Position numbers and translations under genes: made by a program. A stretch of DNA of 64,000 nt from Atrina japonica (lineage: Eukaryota > Mollusca > Bivalvia > Pterioida > Pinnidae), in assembly GCA_030159075.1 (NCBI GenBank), contig BROG01000047.1, positions 1,974,001 to 2,038,000 on the forward strand, written 5' to 3'. Below, piece by piece: positions 42,181 to 53,900 of this stretch. Every line of letters starts with the position of its first letter. The first letter of the stretch is position 1. The notes under the pieces were generated by a model. The model worked only from the letters and a program-made list of their open reading frames with translations. It was not told the DNA's origin and did no database searches.

Positions 42181-42328
42181 TTAACGTGCCGACAGCTACT
42201 GTGACACGGGACCTCCAGTTTTTACTGTCTCATCCGAAAGACAGGAAACCAACCTGCCGCCGGCGGGACTCTAACTCATGACCTCACGATCCAGAGTCGA
42301 GCGCGCTACCATCTGAGCCAGGCCGGCT
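42181..42328 (-). mobile_element. SINE family C with tRNA-like head
   Basis: Read on the minus strand it begins AGCCGGCCTGGCTCAGATGG then TAGCGCGCTCGACTC, an A-box-like segment. GGTCATGAGTTAGAGTCCCG is the B-box-like segment. The tail contains GACAGTAAAAACTGGAGGTC and CGTGTCACAGTAGC, which reappears at 35155-35352. Confidence 0.8.
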
Positions 42329-42539
42329 CACTTTTAATTTAAAAGTTTCATTCTAGATGAAATTCATAAGAATACACATACCAGTAAATAAAAAACAAAA
42401 CAAAAGCAGATATACATTAGCACCCGTACCATAACATTATAAAGCACCATGTAAAAACAACAGCATAAATGTTCAAATGAGGACTTTCCATTGCAAAGAT
42501 TCCCAATCTTTAATCCAAAAATATTCTCTGTTCCTCGTG

Positions 42540-42735
42540 AATTTTATTTGGATTTGACTGTGGACTCACGGTGTGACTGGTCTGCAGGGGATGCTTACTC
42601 CTCCATGGCACCTGATCCCACCTCTTGATTTCCAGAGGTCCGTGTCTGTCCATTTTTACCAGATTTGTATCTATAACCTGGACATCCTTTAGATTTATAC
42701 TTTGGTATCCGAGATTTTTCTATCTTTTCCTAAAT
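42540..42735 (+). repeat. Dispersed repeat 'ggatgcttactcctcc'
   Basis: Contains 'ggggatgcttactcctccat', 'ggcacctgatcccacctctt' and 'ccagaggtccgtgtctgtcc'. From memory this block is frequent in bivalve genomes and transcripts; that is recollection, not a search. No terminal structure visible here. Confidence 0.5.
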
Positions 42736-44152
42736 AAGTAACTCTAGATGTGAGATTGGGGTAGTCAGAGGTCGAAACCTAGAATACCATATCTTTCCCA
42801 CCAAGACTAGCTCACACATATAAATTACAGATGTTATCTGACACACTGGAAAAATGTCAGATTAAAGGGGCCATCTGACATACTGGTGACATGCCACATT
42901 GACAGGAACCTGGCAAACTAGTGTAGCGTGTATCGAGGTAAACAGGCTGTTTACACACACTTATGTTTTCAAAAAGACGCCAGATTCATATCTGGTTTAC
43001 CAGAATCTATGAAGTTGTAATCCAACAACTCTGAATACCATTCTATGCAAGCACTTATGAACTCAGTGCATATAAACCCCCTTGTTTTTTTTAAGGGACT
43101 TATGTTTATATATTTATTATCCCTATTACTATCAGACCTTCTGTCTGTATCGGCTATCCACTGTCATAGCTAAAACCAACAATAGACTAGTTAGCTTATA
43201 TACCTCGGGTTATCTCTATTACTATCAGACCTTCTGTCTGTACCAGCTATCCACCGTGACAGCTTATAACCAAGTATAGCTTGTGGTTGTCACTTGCTTC
43301 AGCTGCGACCAGTCAAAAGGACATACAGCTTAAAACACTGTAACCGCACAATCCTATATTGTATCAATTTAACCCCTTTATGTACTGACACACTTCACCA
43401 TCCTCATACGACAATGGTCAAAAACAGAACGACTCCTTCTGCTAAATCTGTGCGCCTTTTATATCCTAAAATATAGCCTCTAAACCCAAATAATCTCGAA
43501 ACCCAAAGAAAATAATTCCCTATCTCTAATATGTTTTACATACTGTCCCTTACATCAATAAAATAAAACGTACAGCAGACGTTTTCCCCAGATGAACAGG
43601 GACCGGAACATAAACCCAAACATCTACTTTACGGATCCGTTTCTTTACCCAAGTGTACCACATGTAATAATGCTAGCCGTTTCCGTTACACTAGTGACAT
43701 ACCATATTTACAGGTGCCATCTGAAAAAGGTCTATTGCAACAAGGGTTCTCGAATGTATAAGGACCACTCAAAAAGTGACTTAATTTCTAACTATTTCCT
43801 CCCCTTAGGAAGATGTCAAATATATAGGTTGCAACAATTACAGTATAAAGTCATTTAAAAGTAGAAATGATACTGTTACAATGTGGGACATTGTAAAAGC
43901 AGATCAGACTAAAACATATCATAAATTTTACAGGTACTGCCATCTTCTCAGCCTCTGCAGCAATCATTTCATAAAGAGAAAAAAAAAGATATCTTATTAT
44001 AATCTAAGTTGTAGTCTTCTCTGGAAACTGTCATGTCCATCAGGAGTGATTTCTGGAAATGTTCCAGTCCTCATTCGATTCTTTGTATGCTGAGTCAGTA
44101 TTAAGTTTAATTTAAGGGTGAAGGACATTGCATTAGGGCTAAACTTAGGTGC
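42736..44152. other. Intergenic, no recognised gene
   Basis: Holds a two-copy tandem duplication of about 105 bp at about 43110-43280 ('ctattactatcagaccttct', 'gctatccac'). The short plus-strand frames at 43082-44093 do not resemble known proteins and lack splice-site support. Confidence 0.5.
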
Positions 44153-44242
44153 TTAACTCATAAACCCCTGAAAAACAATGGACCCTTCTGTACATCAATG
44201 TCTTAGACCAGTCCAAATGTGTCTTTAGGGTCAATGAGTTAA
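44153..44242 (+). mobile_element. Short palindromic MITE, best copy
   Basis: Begins 'ttaactcataaacccctgaa' and ends 'ttagggtcaatgagttaa', an inverted pair. The core is 'ttagaccagtccaaatgtgt'. It is followed by an AAT-rich low-complexity run at 44243-44312. Confidence 0.65.
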
Positions 44243-44629
44243 TAATAACAACAACAATAACATGAATAATAATAACAGGCTAATAAGAATGAGAATAATA
44301 ATAAAAATAAATGACGCTGGGTTGATTTTACATCTCGTTAAAAATTTGAAATGGCCCGAGAGGCTAACCCAAGTGTAAAATCAAATCAAGCTCTATTGTA
44401 GAAGATATACAATATATAACCTTGTTTCAATAGAAACCCTCACGTTTTGGACAAATCTTCAGTACTGTTTACTCATTAACTGATGGGTTTCTTGAATTTA
44501 TATATTGAACAATTCTGCAATGTATGATAATTAAGTGGAATTTGCCTTGACATTGTCAAACCTTCTGTCACTGAATTGTGGTCTTACAATTTAGGTGGTC
44601 GCTCAAAAGAGGTTTTATCTCAAGGATTA

Positions 44630-44635
44630 TTTATT
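44630..44635 (-). terminator. Candidate SRD5A3 polyadenylation signal
   Basis: The minus strand reads AATAAA about 95 nt beyond the SRD5A3 stop codon. Position and sequence fit a polyadenylation signal; there is no transcript evidence in the window. Confidence 0.4.
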
Positions 44636-44729
44636 CAAGTGGTTCTCAGAATGAGGTCTCTGATGGGAGTGGTCTGTCAAGACAGACCCCACTATACATA
44701 AATACATTTTGAACCTGTGAAATAATCAC

Positions 44730-44989
44730 TCAGAAGACGAATGGAATGACCGCGGCTCTCTTACTGGGATATTTTGGGAACCAATCTTTATACCATTTAT
44801 GAGTTAAGTGTCCGGCTATCAGCTGATTTATAAAGACAAAAGTCCAGATACAGACACACACTTCATGTCTCCATGCAAATACACCACAGATAGCAGTATA
44901 GATGAGTATTTCCAGGAAGTAGTGTGGACATGAGCTATACTCGAACAAATCTCCATGAGGAATGTGGTGTTGTGAATTGGTGACTTGAC
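44730..44989 (-). CDS. SRD5A3: SRD5A3 exon 5 (residues 221-306 and stop)
   Basis: 260 nt. Acceptor TTTATTCTCCAG. Encodes QVTNSQHHIPHGDLFEYSSC, PHYFLEILIYTAICGVFAWR, HEVCVCIWTFVFINQLIAGH, LTHKWYKDWFPKYPSKRAAV and IPFVF. The GDxFEYxxCPHYxxEIxIY block and the PKYPxxRxAxIPF end are diagnostic. Confidence 0.97.
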
Positions 44990-47900
44990 CTGGAGAATAA
45001 AGATCTTGTAAATTGCAAATTTAATGTTAGGTGAAAAATTTCTACAGTTGTATCATCAATTGCAAATATTAATAGTTTAACATCTTTTCACTTACAAATA
45101 AGTATTTCACATATGTACCACTTACATCTATATTGCTGTCTTGCTGTCTAATTATCTATATTGGACAGTTGTATCACTGACACATTATCTATACCTGACA
45201 ACTGTATCATTGACAAATTATATCTGACAGCTGTATCACTATCTAATTATCTATATCTGACAGCTGTATCACTGATAAATTCTGTGTACCCGACAGCTGT
45301 ATCACTATCTAATTATCTATACCTGACAGTTGTATCGCTGATAAATTCTGTGTACCTGACAGCTGTATCACTATCTAATTATCTATACCTGACAGCTGTA
45401 TCACTGACAAATTATCTGTATCTGACAGCTGTATCAGGTTTATTGGATTAATGTTGTAGCAAAACATGACTTATGTCTCATCTGTTTACTAAACATAATC
45501 ATCATTTAAGGTGTTGAACTTCAAATATAAAAAATGTGTTGCATTTAAGAAATAAGATATATAATTTACCTTGTTTATTTTGTCTCAGTTTGACGAGTAT
45601 TCTGTTGACCCTATACTGCTTCCAACTTGCCCAAATAAACAACAGGATACAGAGGACTTGGTACCAGGTTATCTCTGAGATAAAACTTCCTGAAAATATA
45701 AAAGACAGGACGTGACTAATAACTGTATATCAGATTACAAGATATCACTGATGACTGTATATCAGATAACAAGATATCACTGATGGCTGTATACTAGGTA
45801 ACAAGATATCACTGACGATTGTAAATCAGGTAACAAGATATCACTGATGACTGTATACTAGGTAACAAGATATCACTGATGACTGTATACTAGGTAACAA
45901 GATATCACTGATGACTGTATACTAGGTAACAAGATATCACTGATGATTGTAAATCAGGTAACAAGATATCACTGACGATTGTAAATCAGGTAACAAGATA
46001 TCACTGACGATTGTAAATCAGGTAACAAGATATCACTGACGATTGTAAATCAGATTACAAGATATCACTGATAACTGTATACTAGGTAACAAGATATCAC
46101 TGACAATTGTAAATCAAGTAACAAGATATCACTGATGACTGTATACTAGGTAACAAGATATCACTGATGACTGTATACTAGGTAACAAGATATCACTGAC
46201 GATTGTAAATCAGGTAACAAGTTATCACTGATGACTGTATACTAGGTAACAAGATATCACTGATGACTGTATACTAGGTAACAAGATATCACTGACGATT
46301 GTAAATCAGGTAACAAGTTATCACTGATGACTGTATACTAGGTAACAAGATATCACTGATGACTGTATACTAGGTAACAAGATATCACTGACGATTGTAA
46401 ATCAGGTAACAAGATATCACTGACGATTGTAAATCAGGTAACAAGATATCACTGACGATTGTAAATCAGGTAACAAGATATCACTGACGATTGTAAATCA
46501 GGTAACAAGATATCACTGACGATTGTAAATCAGGTAACAAGATATCACTGATAACTGTATACTAGGTAACAAGATATCACTGACAATTGTAAATCAAGTA
46601 ACAAGATATCACTGATGACTGTATACTAGGTAACAAGATATCACTGATGACTGTATACTAGGTAACAAGATATCACTGACAATTGTAAATCAAGTAACAA
46701 GTTATCACTGATGACTGTATACTAGGTAACAAGTTATCACTGATGACCATTCTAGGTATCAGGATATCATTGAAGGCTGTATATAGGTATCAAGATATCA
46801 CTGATGGCTGTATACTAGGTAACAAGATATCACTGACGATTGTATATCAGTAACAAGTTATCACTGATGACTGTATACTAGGTAACAAGATATCACTGAT
46901 GGCTGTATATCAGGTAACAAGATATCACTGATGGCTGTATATCAGGTAACAATATATCACTGATGGCTGTATACTAGGTAACAAGATATCACTGACAATT
47001 GTAAATCAAGTAACAAGATATCACTGATGACTGTATACTAGGTAACAAGATATCACTGATGACTGTATACTAGGTAACAAGATATCACTGACGATTGTAA
47101 ATCAGGTAACAAGATATCACTGGATGATTGTAAATCAGATAACAAGATATCACTGATAGCTGTATACTAGGTAACAAGATATCACTGATAGATTGTAAAT
47201 CAGGTAACAAGTTATCACTCACTGATACTAGGTAACAAGATATCACTGATGACTGTATACTAGGTAACAAGATATCACTGATGATTGTAAATCAGGTAAC
47301 AAGATATCACTGACGATTGTAAATCAGGTAACAAGTTATCACTGACGATTGTAAATCAGGTAACAAGATATCACTGACGATTGTAAATCAGGTAACAAGA
47401 TATCACTGACGATTGTAAATCAGGTAACAAGATATCACTGATAGCTGTATACTAGGTAACAAGATATCACTGACAATTGTATATCAGATAACAAGATATC
47501 ACTGATAGCTGTATACTAGGTAACAAGTTATCATGATGACTGTATACTAGGTAACAAGATATCACTGACAATTGTAAATCAAGTAACAAGTTATCACTGA
47601 TGACTGTATACTAGGTAACAAGTTATCACTGATGACCATTCTAGGTATCAGGATATCATTGAAGGCTGTATACTAAGTAACATGATATCACTGATGGCTG
47701 TATACTAGGTAACAAGATATCACTGACGATTGTAAATCAGGTAACAAGTTATCACTGATGACTGTATACTAGGTAACAAGATATCACTGATGGCTGTATA
47801 TCAGGTAACAAGATATCACTGATGGCTGTATATCAGGTAACAATATATCACTGATGGCTGTATACTAGGTAACAAGATATCACTGATGACTGTATACTAG

Positions 47901-50900
47901 GTAACAAGATATCACTGATGGCTGTATATCAGGTAACAAGATATCACTTATGTTTGTATATCAAATAACAAGATATCACTAATGACTATATCAGAATACA
48001 AGATATCACTGATGGCTGTATACTAGGTATCAAGATATCACTGATGGCTGTATACTAGGTAACAAGATATCACTGACGATTGTAAATCAGGTAACAAGAT
48101 ATCATTGATGGCTGTATATCAGGTAACAATATATCACTGATGGCTGTATATCAGGTAACAAGATATCAATGATGGCTGTATATCAGGTAACAAGATATCA
48201 CTGATGACTGTATACTAGGTAACAAGTTATCACTGATGGCTGTATATCAGGTAACAAGATATCACTGATGGCTGTATATCAGGTAACAAGTTATCACTGA
48301 TGGCTGTATACTAGGTAACAAGTTATCACTGATGGCTGTATATCAGGTAACAAGATATCACTGGTGACTATATATCAGGTAACAAGATATCACTGATGGC
48401 TGTATATCAGGTAACAAGATATCACTGATGACTGTATACTAGGTAACAAGTTATCACTGATGGCTGTATATCAGGTAACTGTATCACTGATGGCTGTATA
48501 CTAGGTAACAAGTTATCACTGATGGCTGTATATCAGGTAACAAGATATCACTGGTGACTATATATCAGGTAACAAGATATCACTGATGGCTGTATATCAG
48601 GTAACAAGATATCACTGATGACTGTATACTAGGTAACAAGTTATCACTGATGGCTGTATATTAGGTAACAAGATATCACTGGTGACTATATATCAGGTAA
48701 CAAGATATCACTGATGGCTGTATATCAGGTAACAATATATCACTGATGACTGTATATTAGGTAACAAGATATCACTTATGTTTGTATATCAAATAACAAG
48801 ATATCACTAATGACTATATCAGAATACAAGATATCACTGATGGCTGTATACTAGGTAACAAGATATCACTGATGGCTGTATATAGGTAACAAGATATCAC
48901 TGATGGCTGTATACTAGGTAACAAGATATCACTGATGGCTGTATATCAGGTAACAAGATATCACTGATGACTGTATATCAGGTAACAAGATATCACTGAT
49001 GGCTGTATACTAGGTAACAAGATATCACTGATGGCTGTATATCAGGTAACAAGATATCACTGATGGCTGTATATCAGGTAACAAGATATCACTGATGGCT
49101 GTATACTAGGTAACAAGATATCACTGATGGCTGTATATCAGGTAACAAGATATCACTGATGACTGTATACTAGGTAACAAGATATCACTAATGACTATAT
49201 CAGAATACAAGATATCACTGATGACTGTATACTAGGTAACAAGATATCACTGATGGCTGTATATCAGGTAACAAGATATCACTGATGACAATATACTAGG
49301 TAACAAGATATCACTGATGACTGTATACTAGGTAACAAGTTATCACTGATGGCTGTATATCAGGTAACAAGTTATCACTGATGGCTGTATATCAGGTAAC
49401 AAGATATCACTGATGGCTGTATATCAGGTAACAAGATATCACTGATGGCTGTATATCAGGTAACAAGATATCACTGATGGCTGTATACTAGGTAACAAGT
49501 TATCACTGATGACTGTATACTAGGTAACAAGATATCACTGATGGCTGTATACTAGGTAACAAGATATCACTTATGTTTGTATATCAAATAACAAGATATC
49601 ACTAATGACTATATCAGAATACAAGATATCACTGATGGCTGTATACTAGGTAACAAGATATCACTGATGGCTGTATATCAGGTAACAAGATATCACTGAT
49701 GGCTGTATACTAGGTAACAAGATATCACTGATGGCTGTATAAAGGTAACAAGATATCACTGATGACTGTATATCAGGTAACAAGATATCACTGATGGCTG
49801 TATACTAGGTAACAAGATATCACTGATGGCTGTTTATCAGGTAACAAGATATCACTGATGGCTGTATATCAGGGTAACAAGATATCACTGATGGCTGTAT
49901 ACTAGGTAACAAGATATCACTGATGGCTGTATATCAGGTAACAAGATATCACTGATGACTGTATACTAGGTAACAAGATATCACTAATGACTATATCAGA
50001 ATACAAGATATCACTGATGACTGTATACTAGGTAACAAGGTATCACTGATGGCTGTATATCAGGTAACAAGATATCACTGATAGCTGTATATCAGGTAAC
50101 AAGATATCACTGATGGCTGTATACTAGGTAACAAGATATCACTGATGGCTGTATATCAGGTAACAAGATATCACTGATGACTGTATATTAGGTAACAAGA
50201 TATCACTGATGGCTGTATATCAGGTAACAAGATATCACTGATGACAATATACTAGGTAACAAGATATCACTGATGACTGTATACTAGGTAACAAGTTATC
50301 ACTGATGGCTGTATATCAGGTAACAAGTTATCACTGATGGCTGTATATCAGGTAACAAGATATCACTGATGGCTGTATATCAGGTAACAAGATATCACTG
50401 ATGGCTGTATATCAGGTAACAAGATATCACTGATGGCTGTATACTAGGTAACAAGTTATCACTGATGACTGTATACTAGGTAACAAGATATCACTGATGG
50501 CTGTATATAGGTTTGCATCTCACTTATGTTTGTATATCAAATAACAAGATATCACTAATGACTATATCAGAATCATTGATATCACTGATGGCTGTATACT
50601 AGGTAACAAGATATCACTGATGGCTGCATATCAGGTAACAAGATATCACTGATGGCTGTAAACTAGGTAACAAGATATCAAATCTTGTATATCAGGTAAC
50701 AAGATATCACTGATGACTGTATATCTCAGGTAACAAGATATCACTGATGGCTGTATACTAGGTAACAAGATATCACTGATGGCTGTATATCAGGTAACAA
50801 GATATCACTGATGGCTGTATATCAGGTAACAAGATATCACTGATGGCTGTATACTGTAACAAGATATCACTGATGGCTGTATATCAGGTAACTGATATCA

Positions 50901-53900
50901 CTGATGACTGTATCTAGGTAACAAGATATCACTAATGACTATATCAGAATACAAGATATCACTGATGACTGTATACTAGGTAACAAGGTATCACTGATGG
51001 CTGTATATCTGTAACAAATATCATGATGGCTGTATATCAGGTAACAAGATATCACTGATGCTGTTTACTTGTTAATTGATATCACTGATGGCTGTATATC
51101 AGGTAACAAGATATCACTGATGACTGTATATAGGTATCAGGATATCACTGATGGCTGTATATAGGTAACAATTATCACTGATGGCTGTATAACAGGTAAC
51201 AAATCACTGATGGCTGTTATCAGGTAACAAGATATCACTGACCTACAGGTAACAAGATATCACTGATGGCTGTATATCGTAACAAGATATCACTATGGCT
51301 ATTATACTAGGTAACCCCATATCACAGATGACTGATATACTAGGTAACAAGATATCAATGGCTGTACTAGGTAACAAGATATCACTATGGCTGTATATCA
51401 GATAACATATCACTGATGGCTGTATACTAGGTAACAAGATATACTGATGGCTGTATACTAGGTTAGATATCACTGATGGCTGTATATCAGGTAACAAGAT
51501 ATCATGATGGCTGTATATCAGGTAACAAGATATCACTGAGGCTGTATACTAGGGTATATCACTGACGATTGTAAATTAGGTAACAAGATATCACTGATTA
51601 AACTAGGTAACAAGATATCACTGATGACTGTATACTAGGTAACAAGTTATTGAAACTGTATACTAGGTAACAAGATATCACTGATGACTGTATGGGTAAC
51701 AAGATATCACTGATGGCTGTATACTAGGTAACAAGATATCACTGATGACTGTATACTTGTAACAAGTTAACTGATGGCTGTATATTTACAAGTTATCACT
51801 ATGGCTGTATCGCTTGTAACAAGATATCACTGATGGCTGTATATCAGGTAACAAGATATCACTGATGGCTGTATACTAGGTAACAAGATATCACTGATGA
51901 CTGTATACTGGGTAACAAGATATCACTAATGACTGTATACTAGGTAACAAGATCACAACAAGATATCACAGGGCTGAATTTTGCATCTAAAATAGATGCA
52001 TCTGTTAGCTACTGAATCAGTCCATTGTGAATCCTTATGGTCTCAAAATAGCTGCATTTCAATAAAAAATGACAAACTCAAATCTTGTTAACTCACCAAA
52101 TTGTTATCTAGTTGACAGACCATTTTGTTATTTTGTTGATCAGTTCCTTATCTTGTTACTTGACTAATATGTTATCTTGTTAACTGACCAATTTGTTATC
52201 ATGCTAACTGACTTATTCCTTATCTTGTTAACTGACCAATATGTTATCTTGTTAACTGACCAATATGTTATCTTGTTAGCTGACCAATTATTTATAGGCG
52301 ATTTGTAAACTGAAATACACACACTGAAGACAAGATTCATTTATTAAACATATATTCACCATCACCATAGACAATAAACACATACAGAGAGCAATGGAGA
52401 AATAAATTGACTCGAACATCATGATTACGATACCAAAAAAACTTGGCCAAATAAAGGCAAGTTCACCATCCAATATCAAATCTTCTGCACTGTTTGTATT
52501 TACTATAGTCCCATGGAAAAAATGCCCGAAGAGCCTGTTGTACTGTATTATCCGCACCCTCATCCCCGAGACAAATTTTAGAGTGAAAAGAGTGCAGAAT
52601 ATACATGGCCGATTACGGTATGCCTTATCTTGTTAAGTGACCAGTATGTTATATACAATTATTGCACTATTTTTGGTTTGATGTGAGAATTTATGGAGTA
52701 TAAAAACAATAAGCCGAAGGCCGATGATATTGTATTTTGTACTCCATAAATTCTCATATCAAACAAAAAGTAGTGCAATAATCGTTTTATTACATTTTAA
52801 TTTAACAAACCATCGACCATTGACAGAGATATGGCAAGGTCTATCAATCCCTCCTGTTTTTCCATGCAGTCATAGAAGTTGGTGCTAAATGAAATTCAGT
52901 TGAAACTGTTTGGTCAAATCATATCAGTGCAATATGATCAATTATCCTTTTACAGTTCAATGTCATTTTAAAGCGGTAGAACATGTGACCATCTACATGT
53001 ATCTTGTTAACTGACCAATATGTTATCTTGTTAACTGACCAATATGTTATCTTGTAAACTGACCAATATATTATCTCATTAACTGATCATTATGTGATCT
53101 TGTTAACTGACAAATTTGTTATCCTGTAAACTGACCAATGTCAATATATTATCTTGTTAACTGACCAATGTTATTTTTCAACTGACCAATTGTTATATTG
53201 TTTACTGTCCTATTCCTTATCTTGTTAACTGACCAATATGTTCTCTTATTTACTGGCCTATTCCTTATATTGTTAACTATCCAATATGTTATCTTGTTAA
53301 CTGACCAACATGTTATCTTACCTGACCAATTTGTTATCTTGTTAACTGACCTATTCCTTATTTTGTTAACTGACCAATATGTTATCTTGTTTACCGAACT
53401 AAGGTGACCAATACATAATCTTGTTAACTGACCAATTTGTTATTTTGTTACCTGACCTATTCTTTATCTTGCTAACTGACCAATTTTTTATCTTGTTAAC
53501 TGACCTATTCCTTATATTTTTAACTGACAAATATGTTATCTTGTTTACTGACCTATTTGTTATCTTGTTACCTTCCACAAATAAATTGCAATGTGCTGAC
53601 TCAAAGTGTAAAAACCATGCGTCAGTAATTTCATCTCAATTCATAATTAAGATTAACTCTTGTTTGACTATAATTAAATTAGCATACATGTGTATAAGAA
53701 ATTCCATAATAGTGCATAAAATAGTTAGTGCTCAATATTAACTGTGAGATAAAAATAAATTTATCTACATGTACCTGAAACCCAATATTTTAAAGTGAAT
53801 CAGGCTATGTTATTCTTAATCTGAGAATGCAAATCAAACAAAGCCAATATTATCAGAGAACAAGTTGATTGCTAAAGGGAATCACAGTTCCTCTCCGGTT

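Larger units (their letters stand above)
52081..53575. repeat. 24-bp minisatellite, interrupted, SRD5A3 intron 3
   Basis: The unit 'ttatcttgttaactgaccaatatg' is shown in two parts: 'ttatcttgttaactgacc' and 'aatatg'. Copies lie at 52081-52290, a short piece at about 52621-52650, and 53000-53575. The gaps are filled by a transposon end (52294-52620), a fold-back element (52660-52780) and about 220 bp of unique DNA. The multiple-of-three unit makes 8-residue periodic frames (ILLTDQYV) that are not genes. Confidence 0.88.

Noticed and set aside
45161..45451. 96-codon plus-strand frame with repeats of SLSNYLYLTAV
   Set aside because: Product of the tandem repeat in SRD5A3 intron 4, antisense to the gene; no homology.
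47085..51536. Minus-strand repeat frames with 'ISCYLIYSHHDILLP'
   Set aside because: Periodic translation of the 32-bp array; short and interrupted at every unit slip.
53198..53741. Plus-strand frames with an 8-residue period (ILLTDQYV)
   Set aside because: Translation of the 24-bp array, antisense to SRD5A3; no independent support.
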